DNA from: Sulfitobacter sp. DFL-14
GTDB taxonomy: Bacteria > Pseudomonadota > Alphaproteobacteria > Rhodobacterales > Rhodobacteraceae
Assembly (NCBI RefSeq): GCF_003335585.1
Contig: NZ_QBFD01000046.1
Location: 335,345 to 399,344 of the forward strand
Reading direction: 5' to 3'
Length of the DNA: 64,000 nt
The notes beneath the pieces were generated by a model. It had not been told where the DNA came from and searched no databases. It worked only from the letters and a program-made list of their open reading frames with translations. Shown piece by piece: positions 25,638 to 35,178 of this stretch (position 1 is the stretch's first letter; every line of letters starts with the position of its first letter). The translations under genes were made by a program, and so were the position numbers.

Positions 25638-28021
25638 TGCGCGAAGAGAACGAGATTTTACTGTCGACCAAGGGGCTTTCCGGCGGCTATGGCCGCGTGC
25701 CGATCCTGCACGGGATCGACCTGGAGGTGTCGGAAAACGAGGTTGTCGGGGTGCTGGGGCACAACGGCATGGGCAAGACCACCTTGCTCAAGACATTGAT
25801 GGGTTTCCTGCCGGCGGCCTCCGGGCAGATCAGGTTTCGCCAGTCCGATATCACCCGCCTGCCGCCGAACGAGCGCAGCCAGATGGGGCTGGGCTATGTG
25901 CCGCAGGGGCGGGGGATTTTCCCGCAGCTGTCCGTTCGCGACAATCTGCGCTTTGCCTGGCACGACTTTGGCGCAGGCACCGAGGCAGAAGTGATGGAGA
26001 ATGTGCTGGCCGATTTCCCGCGCCTCACCCGGTTGCTCGACCGCGAAGGCGGTGCACTCTCCGGGGGCGAGCAACAGCTTTTGTCACTGGCGCGCTGCCT
26101 GATGGGCGATCCCGACTTCCTGCTGCTGGACGAGCCGACCGAGGGCATTCAGCCCTCGATCATCGAGGAGATGGCCGAGACCCTGCTGAAGCTGCGCGAG
26201 AAACGCGGGCTGTCGATCCTGCTGGTCGAGCAGAATTTCGATTTCATCGCGGACCTGTCCGACCGGGTGCTGGTGCTGGAGCGTGGCCGGATCACCGGAA
26301 CGCTCAGCAAGGCCGATCTGTCGGATCAGGCCAAGGTCGACCAGTTCCTCGGCTTTGGCGCAGCGCGGGGCACGCGGCAGGAGACTGCCGCGCCGGGTCC
26401 CACACCGGCCCTGGCAAAAGACAGGCCCGGGCGCAGGCAGAGCTTCCCCGAGACCAGCTTCCCAGCCGTCTCTGACACCCGACATTCCAACCCTTCAACG
26501 GTGAACATAATGACGATCAAACGCCCCACACTGGCCCAAATGCGCAGCATGGCCGATCGCTTCGGCATGTCACTCTCTGACGAGGATCTGCTGGAATACA
26601 CCGAGATCATCGAGCCCTATATGCAGGCCTATGACCGGCTGGACGTCATGCCCGACAACCTGCCTGAAGTACGGTATCCGCGCAGCCCGGGCCGCTTTCC
26701 GGATCCGTCGGAAAACCCGCTCAATGCCTGGTATGTCAAGACCGAGGTGCGCGGCGCGCCGGACGGCAAGCTGCGGGGCAAACGGATTGCGCTGAAGGAT
26801 ACGATCTGTCTGGCCGGGGTGCCGATGATGAACGGATCGTCGATCATGGAGGGCTATACGCCCGAGATCGACGCCACCATCGTGACCCGGATGCTGGACG
26901 CGGGCGCGGTGATCGTCGGCAAGGCCCATTGCGAGAACTTCTGCCTGTCGGGCGGATCGCACACCAATGCGAAGGGGCCGGTGCATAACCCTTACAAGCG
27001 AGGTTACATGGCGGGGGGGTCTTCCTCCGGTTCGGCCGCTCTGGTGGCGGCGGGCGAGGTGGACATGGCCATCGCGGGCGATCAGGGCGGGTCGATCCGC
27101 ATCCCGTCTGCGAACTGCGGTTGCTACGGTATGAAACCCACGCATGGGCTGGTGCCTTATACCGGTGCGATGGGGGTCGAACAGACCATCGACCACCTTG
27201 GCCCGGTGACGAATACGGTCGCCGACAACGCGCTGTTGCTGGAAGTGCTGGCAGGCGAGGATGGGCTGGACCCGCGCCAGTACAAGCCAAAGGTCTACAG
27301 CTATACCGAGGCGCTGGGGCGCGGGGTGCAGGGGATGCGGATCGGCATCCTGAAGGAAGGCTTCGGGCACCCGAACTCGGAAACGGACGTGGACCAGAAG
27401 GTCATGATAGCCGCCGAACGGTTCCGCGATCTGGGCGCGCGGGTCGAGGAGGTCTCGGTGCCGGACCACCATGTCGCGATGGATGCCTGGACCGCGATCA
27501 CACTGGAGGGGCTTCAGGACGGCATGATGTGGGGCAATTCCACCGGCACCAACTATCGCGGGCTGTTCCTGCCGTCGATGACGGATCACATGTCGCAATG
27601 GCGCGGACGCGCGGATGAGCTGAGCCATTCGCTGAAGACCTGCATGTTCGTCGGCGAACATTTCCAGCGCCAGTATCGCGGACGCTTTTACGGCAAGGCG
27701 CAGAACATCATGCGCCGCTGCAACGAAAGCTATCATGCCGCGTTGAAACAATATGACCTGCTTTTGATGCCAACCCTGCCGATCAAGCCGCAGCCGCATC
27801 CGCCTGCGGACAGTTCTCTCAGCTTGTATGTGCAACGGGCTTTTGAGATGGTCGCGAATACCGCACCCTTCAACGGGGGCCTGCCCGCGATGAACGTGCC
27901 ATGCGGTTTCAGCGAAGGGCTTCCGATCGGGATGATGCTGGTCGGCCCGAACTACGGCGAGATGAAGATCTACCAGGCGGCCCATGCTTTTGAACAATCG
28001 GGCGACTGGCGCAACATGTAA
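25637..28021 (+). CDS. Fusion protein: UrtE/LivF-type ABC ATPase joined to a complete amidase
   Basis: One uninterrupted 794-codon frame. Residues 1 to about 240 are an ABC ATPase: Walker A GHNGMGKT (41-48), LSGGE (141-145), FLLLDE (161-166) and VEQN. Residues of about 241-291 are a Pro/Ala/Thr-rich linker. From Met292 (base 26510) comes a full amidase-signature enzyme of the nitrile-hydratase-linked type, with Lys96, cis-Ser171 and nucleophile Ser195 in its own numbering, which are the positions I recall for Rhodococcus amidase. No stop or clear ribosome site separates the parts. The product should couple amide import to hydrolysis, giving carboxylate and ammonia. A separate amidase started at 26510 remains possible. 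Confidence 0.8.
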   Translation: MREENEILLSTKGLSGGYGRVPILHGIDLEVSENEVVGVLGHNGMGKTTLLKTLMGFLPAASGQIRFRQSDITRLPPNERSQMGLGYVPQGRGIFPQLSVRDNLRFAWHDFGAGTEAEVMENVLADFPRLTRLLDREGGALSGGEQQLLSLARCLMGDPDFLLLDEPTEGIQPSIIEEMAETLLKLREKRGLSILLVEQNFDFIADLSDRVLVLERGRITGTLSKADLSDQAKVDQFLGFGAARGTRQETAAPGPTPALAKDRPGRRQSFPETSFPAVSDTRHSNPSTVNIMTIKRPTLAQMRSMADRFGMSLSDEDLLEYTEIIEPYMQAYDRLDVMPDNLPEVRYPRSPGRFPDPSENPLNAWYVKTEVRGAPDGKLRGKRIALKDTICLAGVPMMNGSSIMEGYTPEIDATIVTRMLDAGAVIVGKAHCENFCLSGGSHTNAKGPVHNPYKRGYMAGGSSSGSAALVAAGEVDMAIAGDQGGSIRIPSANCGCYGMKPTHGLVPYTGAMGVEQTIDHLGPVTNTVADNALLLEVLAGEDGLDPRQYKPKVYSYTEALGRGVQGMRIGILKEGFGHPNSETDVDQKVMIAAERFRDLGARVEEVSVPDHHVAMDAWTAITLEGLQDGMMWGNSTGTNYRGLFLPSMTDHMSQWRGRADELSHSLKTCMFVGEHFQRQYRGRFYGKAQNIMRRCNESYHAALKQYDLLLMPTLPIKPQPHPPADSSLSLYVQRAFEMVANTAPFNGGLPAMNVPCGFSEGLPIGMMLVGPNYGEMKIYQAAHAFEQSGDWRNM
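26510..28021 (+). other. Amidase module of the fusion; possible internal translation start
   Basis: From the ATG at 26510 this in-frame module is 503 residues, the full length of Rhodococcus-type amidases. Key parts are ALKDTICLAGV (Lys96), GYMAGGSSSGSAALVA (Ser171) and AIAGDQGGSIRIPSANCG (Asp191, Ser195). The bases before the ATG (ACGGTGAAC) are a poor ribosome site, so independent translation would be weak. It is listed so that the module boundary is clear. Confidence 0.6.
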
Positions 28022-28032
28022 GGAGGCCTTTG

Positions 28033-29808
28033 ATGACGATCCTGAATGAAAGCATTGCAAACCGGATTCAGAATTTCGGCCTGGACTCCCGGTCAGAGAC
28101 GGACGGGTCCCTCGCCCCGCGCGACGGTAAATCCTATGTTCAGGGCGGCAAGCAACCTGAACTAGCCTTTGCCACGATCCCGCAACTGTTGCGCGATGCC
28201 GTGTCCCGGTATGGCCCGCGTGACGCGCTGGTCTTTCCCCAGGCACGGCTGAGCTATTACGACATGGACCGCGCGGTGGATGCGCTTGCCTCGGGTTTCC
28301 TGGCACTGGGTCTGCAAAAGGGCGACAGGCTGGGAATCTGGTCGCCCAACCGTCTGGAGTGGATCCTGACGCAATTCGCAACAGCGCGGATCGGCGTCAT
28401 TCTGGTCAACATCAACCCGGCCTACCGCCTGTCGGAACTGGAATATGCGCTGAACAAGGTCAGCTGCAAGGCGCTGGTTCTGGCGCAATCCTTCAAGACA
28501 TCAAACTATATCGAGATGCTGCGCACCCTGACCCCGGAACTGGCCAGTTGCGAAAAGGGCCGGTTGCAGGCTGCCCGGCTGCCACATCTGCGCCATGTCG
28601 TCGTGATGGGAGAGGCGGAGCAAGCGGCGGGGGCCTGGAGTTTCGACGAGGTTTCAAATCTGGGCGGCCCCGCCCAACAGCTCCGCCTGCCGGAGATCGA
28701 CCGCACGCTCCAGCCTGACGACGCGATCAACATCCAGTTCACGTCAGGCACGACAGGACAGCCCAAGGGGGCCACGCTGTCGCATTACAACATCGTCAAC
28801 AATGCGCGTTTCGTGACCGACAGGATCAGGCTGACCGAAAACGACCGGCTGGCGATCCCGGTCCCGCTTTATCATTGTTTCGGGATGGTGATGGGGGTCC
28901 TTGGCGCCGTCAGCAAAGGGGCTGCAATGATCTTTCCGGGGGAAGCATTTGACCCGGCACGGACATTGGACGTGCTGGCCGCCGAGAGTTGCAACGTTCT
29001 TTACGGCGTCCCGACCATGTTCGTGGCGATGCTCCAGAACCTTGATGAGACACCGCGCGACATGTCCTCGCTGCGCACCGGGATCATGGCCGGCGCGCCC
29101 TGTCCCGTGGACGTGATGAAAAAGGTCAATGACCGGATGAACATGAAAGAGGTGACGATCTGCTACGGCATGACGGAGACCTCGCCGGTGTCCTTTCAGA
29201 GCTTTGTCGATGATACGACAAGGCAGCGCTGCGAGACCGTGGGCAGGGTACATCCGCACCTTGAGGTCAAGATTGTTGACGAGGATGGGCAGATCGTGCC
29301 GGTCGGCACCCAGGGGGAGCTGTGCACGCGGGGATATTCGGTCATGAAAGGCTATTGGGAAGACCCCGACCGCACGAGTGAAGCAATCAGGGACGGATGG
29401 ATGCATACCGGCGACCTCGCCGTTCTCGACGCGGAAGGCTTCTGTTCGATCACCGGGCGTGTCAAAGACATGATCATCCGTGGGGGAGAGAACATCTATC
29501 CCCGCGAGATCGAGGAGTTCCTGTTCGGGCATCCCGACATCAGCGATGTCCAGGTCTTCGGCATTCCCGACGAAAGGCTGGGCGAAGAAGTCTGTGCCTG
29601 GGTCATCCCAAGACAGGGCAGCACCCTGACCGAAGATGCCGTATTGGCCCATTGCCAGGGCCAGATTGCCCATTTCAAGATCCCGCGCCATATCCGCATT
29701 GTGGATGAATTGCCCATGACGATCACCGGCAAACCGCAGAAATTCATCATGCGCGACCGGATGATCGAAGAGCTTGGCAAGGCCGGCGCGCAGCGCGACC
29801 AGCAATAA
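28033..29808 (+). CDS. AMP-binding acyl-CoA synthetase (FadD-like)
   Basis: A 591-residue ANL-family ligase. The P-loop block INIQFTSGTTGQPKGATLSHYN, the ICYGMTETSPVSF motif, the hinge region GWMHTGDLAVLDAEGFCSITGRVKDMIIRGGENIYPREIEEFL and the C-terminal catalytic lysine segment MTITGKPQKFIMRD are all present. AGGAGG at 28021-28026 sets the ATG at 28033. It activates a carboxylate to its CoA thioester using ATP. It starts 11 bases after the amidase, so the acid released from an amide may be its substrate. Confidence 0.9.
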   Translation: MTILNESIANRIQNFGLDSRSETDGSLAPRDGKSYVQGGKQPELAFATIPQLLRDAVSRYGPRDALVFPQARLSYYDMDRAVDALASGFLALGLQKGDRLGIWSPNRLEWILTQFATARIGVILVNINPAYRLSELEYALNKVSCKALVLAQSFKTSNYIEMLRTLTPELASCEKGRLQAARLPHLRHVVVMGEAEQAAGAWSFDEVSNLGGPAQQLRLPEIDRTLQPDDAINIQFTSGTTGQPKGATLSHYNIVNNARFVTDRIRLTENDRLAIPVPLYHCFGMVMGVLGAVSKGAAMIFPGEAFDPARTLDVLAAESCNVLYGVPTMFVAMLQNLDETPRDMSSLRTGIMAGAPCPVDVMKKVNDRMNMKEVTICYGMTETSPVSFQSFVDDTTRQRCETVGRVHPHLEVKIVDEDGQIVPVGTQGELCTRGYSVMKGYWEDPDRTSEAIRDGWMHTGDLAVLDAEGFCSITGRVKDMIIRGGENIYPREIEEFLFGHPDISDVQVFGIPDERLGEEVCAWVIPRQGSTLTEDAVLAHCQGQIAHFKIPRHIRIVDELPMTITGKPQKFIMRDRMIEELGKAGAQRDQQ

Positions 29809-30140
29809 CAAGGTTCCGTAACCGGCCCCTTCACCTGCTGAAATTGCACTGCTCTGGTGAGCGACGCTGAAGATTTGAGGCGCCGCTTTCGACACGCATT
29901 TGACGCGTCACTTCGTGACTAAACTGCTGTTTAGAGCCGCATTCAGATCGTATTCCCACAGGTCTCCCGGGCGTTGAACACCCCCTTTGAACGTGGCGCA
30001 AATTCCTGCGCCAGAACCGGGTGCGCCATTGGCGTGAACAGGCTGATTTCTGCACTTTGACATTTGTACTGGACAAGTGTTCAGAATATGTGTTCATCTT
30101 ATTGGGCAGAGTGGGGAGACTCTGTTCAGGGAGGAAGATT
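29809..30140. other. 332-bp intergenic region before the alkanol-oxidation genes
   Basis: I see no gene here. Two small adjacent hairpins, GTCAC-TTC-GTGAC (29907-29919) and TAAAC-TGCT-GTTTA (29920-29933), lie after the ligase gene. A possible -35 TTGACA sits at 30057-30062, followed by a TGGACA-AG-TGTTCA imperfect palindrome and a repeated GTGTTCA. That pattern could be the promoter and operator of the next gene, but no good -10 is evident. Confidence 0.4.
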
Positions 30141-31787
30141 ATGCCATTCAAGACTTCATTCGACTACGTGATCGTGGGCGGTGGTTCTGCGGGATCTACG
30201 CTCGCGGGACGGCTTTCCGAGGATTCTTCACTGTCCGTCTGTCTGCTGGAAGCGGGAGGTAACGGCGATCACATCCTGATCCGCGCGCCCGCCGGCGTTG
30301 TCGCCATGCTGCCGGGACACGGAAAGATCTCGAACTGGGCTTTCAACACCGTGCCGCAACCCGGCCTGAATGGCCGCAAGGGCTATCAGCCGCGCGGCAA
30401 GGGACTGGGCGGATCGAGCGCGATCAACGCGATGCTCTATGTCCGCGGCCACAAGTCTGACTATGACGATTGGGCCGATGCGGGCTGCGAAGGCTGGTCC
30501 TGGGATGACTGCCTGCCCTATTTCCGGCGGTCCGAAAACAACGAAGCGGGCGCGGGTGACTTTCACGGCAACCGCGGGCCTCTCCACGTTTCCAATCAGA
30601 AAGCGCCGCGTCCGATTTCGCGCGCCTTTGTCCAGGCGGCCACGGAATGCCAGCACCGCGAAACAGCGGATTTCAACACCGGCGACAATGAGGGTGTCGG
30701 GCTTTACCAGGTCACCCAGTTCCACGACAAGGACAGGAACGGCGAAAGGTGCTCGGCAGCGGCGGCCTATCTTCACCCGATCCAGAAAACCCGCAAGAAC
30801 CTGACAATCATCACCGGGGCGCACGCGACAAAGATCCTGACCGAAGGGAAACGCGCCACCGGTGTCAGCTACCGCAAGGGCCGCAAGGACGCGCGCGTGA
30901 CAGCCAGACGCGAGGTGATCCTGTGCGGCGGCGCCTTCAATTCACCCCAGCTTCTGCAGTTGTCCGGCATCGGCGCGGCAACGGAACTCCAGCGCCATGG
31001 CATCGAGGTCGTGCATGACCTGCCCGGCGTCGGCAAGAACCTTCAGGATCACCTCGACTTTATCCTGGCCTACAAATCAAAGGATACCGATAATTTCGGC
31101 ATCGGCCTGACGGCAACCGTCGACCTGACGAAACATATTTTCAAATGGCGCAAGGACGGCAATTCGATGATTGCCACGCCTTTTGCCGAGGGGGCGGCGT
31201 TTCTCAAGACCGAGCCGAGCCTCGACCGGCCGGATATCCAGTTGCATTTCGTGATCTCGATCGTGGACGATCACGCGCGCAAGCTGCACCTGGGCCATGG
31301 CTTTTCCTGTCATGTCTGTACCCTGCGGCCCCACAGCCGGGGCGAGGTATTTCTGGCCAGCAGCGACCCGATGAAGGCACCGGGTATCGACCCGCAATTC
31401 CTGTCCGACCCGCGTGACCTTGAGACCTTGATCAAGGGCGCGAAGATGACCCGCGAAATCCTGGAAGCCCCGGCCATGAAACGCTTTCGGCACAAGGAAT
31501 TGTTCAATGTGAAAGACGGAATGACGGACCAGGAGTGGGAAAGCCACATCCGCGCCCGCGCGGACACGGTCTATCACCCGGTTGGCACCTGCAAGATGGG
31601 CGTGGACGATATGGCGGTGGTCGATCCCGAACTGCGGGTGCACGGGATGGAGGGACTGCGCGTCGTGGATGCCTCTGTCATGCCGACATTGATCGGCGGG
31701 AATACCAACGCTCCGACAATCATGATCGCAGAGCGCGCGGCGGATATGATCCGCGGCATCAAACCCGCTGCAATCGCGGCAGAATGA
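30141..31787 (+). CDS. GMC-family FAD alcohol dehydrogenase (AlkJ-like)
   Basis: A 548-residue glucose-methanol-choline oxidoreductase. The FAD motif DYVIVGGGSAGSTLAGRL is at about 8-25. GMC signatures RGKGLGGSSAINAMLYVRG and GAFNSPQLLQLSGIGAA are clear. The C-terminal active site is YHPVGTCKMG (His) with GNTNAPTIMIAERAA (Asn). The overall pattern closely resembles Pseudomonas AlkJ, which oxidises medium-chain alkanols to aldehydes at the membrane. The ATG at 30141 follows GGGAGGAAG. An AlkK-like ligase and an aldehyde dehydrogenase follow. Confidence 0.85.
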   Translation: MPFKTSFDYVIVGGGSAGSTLAGRLSEDSSLSVCLLEAGGNGDHILIRAPAGVVAMLPGHGKISNWAFNTVPQPGLNGRKGYQPRGKGLGGSSAINAMLYVRGHKSDYDDWADAGCEGWSWDDCLPYFRRSENNEAGAGDFHGNRGPLHVSNQKAPRPISRAFVQAATECQHRETADFNTGDNEGVGLYQVTQFHDKDRNGERCSAAAAYLHPIQKTRKNLTIITGAHATKILTEGKRATGVSYRKGRKDARVTARREVILCGGAFNSPQLLQLSGIGAATELQRHGIEVVHDLPGVGKNLQDHLDFILAYKSKDTDNFGIGLTATVDLTKHIFKWRKDGNSMIATPFAEGAAFLKTEPSLDRPDIQLHFVISIVDDHARKLHLGHGFSCHVCTLRPHSRGEVFLASSDPMKAPGIDPQFLSDPRDLETLIKGAKMTREILEAPAMKRFRHKELFNVKDGMTDQEWESHIRARADTVYHPVGTCKMGVDDMAVVDPELRVHGMEGLRVVDASVMPTLIGGNTNAPTIMIAERAADMIRGIKPAAIAAE

Positions 31788-31798
31788 AGGAGACCAGG

Positions 31799-33424
31799 AT
31801 GTCTGGAACGATGATGTGGCAAGCTCTGACGACGGGCTCACTGATAGAACATGCGGAGAAGTATCACGCCGGTACGGAGGTAGTCTCGGTCGAGACGGAT
31901 GGCAGCACCGCGCGCTCCAGCTGGGGTGAGATTGGCGCGAATGCCCGGCGGATCAAGTCGGCGCTCGACATCCTTGATGTTCCCGCGAACGCCCGCTGCG
32001 CGACCATTGCCTGGAACAACAGGCGGCACCTTGAGCTTTACTTTGGCATCGGCAGTGGCGGGCGGGTCACGCATACGATCAACCCGCGACTGACGCCGGA
32101 ACAGATGGTCTATATCCTGAACGATGCCCAGGACGAGGTGCTGTTTCTCGACCGGACCTTCCTGCCGGTTGCAGCCAAGCTCGGGCCGCTGCTGAAATCG
32201 GTAAAGCACTACGTCCTGATGGGCCCCCGCGACGAAGAGGCGGCGGGCATGGTCGAGGGGCTGCTTTTCCATGACGATCTGTTGCAGGCGGGGGATCCCG
32301 CTGCCGAATGGCCGGACCTGGACGAGAATGCGCCCGCCGCGCTGTGCTATACATCCGGCACCACCGGCAATCCCAAGGGCGTGCAATATTCGCACCGCTC
32401 TCTCGTCTTGCATTCCATCGGTGGCAACCAGCCCGACGGCCTGAACATGGCGGCCCGCGACGTGGTGATGCCGGTGGTGCCGATGTTCCATGTCAACGCC
32501 TGGGGCGTGCCCTATGTTGCCGCATCGGTCGGGGCAAAACTGGTAATGCCCGGCCCGAAGCTTGATGGTGAAAGCCTGGCCCGGCTGATCGATCAGGAGC
32601 AGGTCACGCTGTCTTTGGGGGTGCCGACGATCTGGATGGGACTGCTGGCAGGGCTGAAATCCACCGGCATCAAACCGACCTCGATGAAACGAACAGTGGT
32701 CGGCGGGTCGGCCCTGCCGCCGTCGATGATCCGCGAATTTCGCGACACCTATGGTGTCGAGCTGATCCATGCCTGGGGGATGACAGAAACCTCGCCGCTG
32801 GGCACGTTGAACCAGCTTCTTCAGAAACACACCGGGCTGAGCGCCGACGCGCAGGCCAGGCTGCGCGAAGGGCAGGGGCGTCCGCCCTGGGGTGTCGACC
32901 TGCGGATCGTGGACGACGCGGGCCAGGAGCTGCCCCGTGATGGCAAGACCCAGGGCGCGCTGCACATCCGCGGTCATTGGATCGTGGACAGCTATTTCGG
33001 TCAGGACGCCACGGCCCTGACGCAGGACGGCTGGTTCGACACCGGCGATGTGGCGACGCTGGACAGGGACGGCTACATGGTGATCCGCGACCGGTCCAAG
33101 GACATCATCAAATCGGGTGGTGAATGGATATCGACGGTGGAGCTGGAAAACATCGCCATCGCCCATCCGAAGGTGGCAAATGCCGCCGCCATCGCCGCGC
33201 GCCATCCCAAATGGGACGAACGGCCCGTTGTTTTGGCTGTCCCCGCCGAGGGCGCATCCCCGACCGAAGCGGAGATCCTCGAAGCTTACGATGGCAAGGT
33301 TGCAAGCTGGCAGGTGCCCGACCGGGTGATTTTTGTCGGTGAACTGCCACTTGGGGCGACGGGAAAGGTTCTGAAAAACAAGCTGCGCGAAGCCTATGGC
33401 GACGTGCTGATAAAGGAGGCATGA
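31799..33424 (+). CDS. AlkK-like medium-chain acyl-CoA ligase
   Basis: A 541-residue ANL ligase whose N-terminus, MSGTMMWQALTTGSLIEHAEKYH followed by EVVSVETDG, strongly resembles Pseudomonas AlkK. Motifs: P-loop ALCYTSGTTGNPKGVQYSHRS, WGMTETSPLG, GWFDTGDVATLDRDGYMVIRDRSKDIIKSGGEWIS and the lysine of LGATGKVLKNKLRE. AAGGAGA at 31787-31793 favours the ATG at 31799 over one at 31784. It activates the fatty acid produced by the alcohol and aldehyde dehydrogenases for beta-oxidation. One base separates it from the next gene. Confidence 0.85.
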   Translation: MSGTMMWQALTTGSLIEHAEKYHAGTEVVSVETDGSTARSSWGEIGANARRIKSALDILDVPANARCATIAWNNRRHLELYFGIGSGGRVTHTINPRLTPEQMVYILNDAQDEVLFLDRTFLPVAAKLGPLLKSVKHYVLMGPRDEEAAGMVEGLLFHDDLLQAGDPAAEWPDLDENAPAALCYTSGTTGNPKGVQYSHRSLVLHSIGGNQPDGLNMAARDVVMPVVPMFHVNAWGVPYVAASVGAKLVMPGPKLDGESLARLIDQEQVTLSLGVPTIWMGLLAGLKSTGIKPTSMKRTVVGGSALPPSMIREFRDTYGVELIHAWGMTETSPLGTLNQLLQKHTGLSADAQARLREGQGRPPWGVDLRIVDDAGQELPRDGKTQGALHIRGHWIVDSYFGQDATALTQDGWFDTGDVATLDRDGYMVIRDRSKDIIKSGGEWISTVELENIAIAHPKVANAAAIAARHPKWDERPVVLAVPAEGASPTEAEILEAYDGKVASWQVPDRVIFVGELPLGATGKVLKNKLREAYGDVLIKEA

Positions 33425-33425
33425 G

Positions 33426-35159
33426 ATGAATCAGATCACCACAGACCTCATCCCGGATCATTCGGCACTGGACCGTGACCTTGATGCGCTGGTCGCCGCC
33501 AAGGACACCTGGGCGCGCACAACGAATGCAGAGCGGATCGCGGTGCTGGAAGAGATCAAGGACCGGCTGTTGGCAGTCGCCGAGGGCTGGGCCGAAACGG
33601 CGGCGCGGCACAAGCTGATCGCGCCGGGTTCACCGCTTGCCGGCGAAGAATGGATATCGGGACCCTATGCCGTCATGGCGGCGTGCAACGGGCTGATGCA
33701 GACGATTGCCGGGGTCGAGGGAAAGGCCCTCCTCGATCACCTGAAGAAACGCCAGACTGCGAACGGTCAGCTTGCCGTGCGCGTGGTGCCGCATACGATC
33801 TGGGACCATCTGCTGCTGTCCGGCATCAATGCGGAGGTCTGGATGGAGCCCGAGGTCACCGAAGGCACGCTCGCCGCCAACACGGCCACAGCCTACGATG
33901 GACCGGCTGAGGCGCGCGAAAGCGGGGTTTCCTTGGTGCTGGGGGCGGGCAACATTGCCTCTATCGCCCCGCTCGACGTGTTCCAAAAGGCATTCTCCGA
34001 ACACAAGGTCGTCATTCTGAAGATGAACCCGGTGAACGACTACCTGACACCCTATCTGGAGGCGGCGCTCCAGCCGCTCATCGAACGTGATGCGCTGCGC
34101 ATTGTCCGGGGCGGTGCCGATGTCGGCGGATATCTTTGCACCCACAAATCAGTGGACGAAATTCATATCACCGGTGCTGCCGCATCTCATGACGTGATTG
34201 TCTGGGGACCGGGGGCGGAAGGCGCAAAGAACAAGAAAGCGGGCACGCCGAAGCTGACCAAACCGATCACCTCGGAGCTTGGCGCGGTCTGCCCGACCAT
34301 CGTGGTGCCGGGGAATTGGTCTGCCGCCGACCTGCGGTTCCAGGCCGAACATATCGCCACGCAGAAGCTGCATAATTCCGGTTTCAACTGTGTCGCCTGC
34401 CAGATGCTGATCCTGCCCGGCCAATGGCCGCAAAAGGCGGCGCTGATGGGGCACTTGCGCGACGTCATGCAGCAGGTCGAGGCGCGCCAGGCCTATTACC
34501 CCGGTGCCGCCGACCGGATGGAAGGTTTCGCCAGCCACGCGCCGGACGCCGAACGGTTCGACCGGGGGGCAGCCCCCGCCTGCGTCGTGGCCCCGGTGGG
34601 CGATGGCGAAAGCTGGTTCACCCGGAACGAAGTTTTCGCCCCGGCCATGTCCACGCATGAAATCAGTGAGGCCAACCCGGAGGCCTACCTGATCGAGGCA
34701 ATCCGCTATGCCAACGATACCCTGCACGGCACGCTTGGCGCCAACATCCTGATCCATCCGAAAACCATCCGTGAGATCGGCAAGAGACGGTTCGAAGAGA
34801 TCATCGGCGACCTGCGTTATGGCACCATTGCCATCAATGCCTGGACAGGTCTGGCCTTTCTTGCCACCGCCTGCCCCTGGGGCGCCTTCCCCGGTCACAC
34901 GCTGGATGACGTTGGCAGCGGGATCGGCTTTGCCCATAACACCTTCATGTTTGATCGCCCGCAACGGGTGGTGATTCAAGCCCCCTGGCGGCCTTTTCCG
35001 CGCAACATCCTGTCCGGGAAGGCAACCCTGCTGCCACGCCCTCCCTGGTTCGTCACCAACCGACGCCAGCATGTCCTTGGCCGGTTGCTGACGCGGTTCC
35101 AACACAGTCCTGGATGGTTGAAGTTGCCGCGGATTTTCGTCAATGCACTGAGGGGGTGA
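33426..35159 (+). CDS. Aldehyde dehydrogenase superfamily protein, long atypical form
   Basis: A 577-residue protein of the ALDH fold, longer than the usual 480-500 residues. The likely catalytic cysteine lies in SGFNCVACQMLIL, and the coenzyme-domain glutamate in SELGAVCPTIV. Cofactor contacts include VLGAGNIASIAPLDVF and HITGAAASHD. The extra length comes from an N-terminal helical segment and a C-terminal tail after VIQAPWRPFPRNIL. An AAAGGAGG site precedes the ATG. By context it would oxidise the aldehyde from the GMC enzyme (AlkH role); an acyl-CoA reductase role cannot be excluded. Confidence 0.8.
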   Translation: MNQITTDLIPDHSALDRDLDALVAAKDTWARTTNAERIAVLEEIKDRLLAVAEGWAETAARHKLIAPGSPLAGEEWISGPYAVMAACNGLMQTIAGVEGKALLDHLKKRQTANGQLAVRVVPHTIWDHLLLSGINAEVWMEPEVTEGTLAANTATAYDGPAEARESGVSLVLGAGNIASIAPLDVFQKAFSEHKVVILKMNPVNDYLTPYLEAALQPLIERDALRIVRGGADVGGYLCTHKSVDEIHITGAAASHDVIVWGPGAEGAKNKKAGTPKLTKPITSELGAVCPTIVVPGNWSAADLRFQAEHIATQKLHNSGFNCVACQMLILPGQWPQKAALMGHLRDVMQQVEARQAYYPGAADRMEGFASHAPDAERFDRGAAPACVVAPVGDGESWFTRNEVFAPAMSTHEISEANPEAYLIEAIRYANDTLHGTLGANILIHPKTIREIGKRRFEEIIGDLRYGTIAINAWTGLAFLATACPWGAFPGHTLDDVGSGIGFAHNTFMFDRPQRVVIQAPWRPFPRNILSGKATLLPRPPWFVTNRRQHVLGRLLTRFQHSPGWLKLPRIFVNALRG

Positions 35160-35178
35160 TCCTGGAGGCCATGACGAC

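Noticed and set aside
29900..29935. Terminator after the FadD-like ligase
   Set aside because: The two stems are short and AT-rich with no T-run; evidence is too weak to call a terminator.
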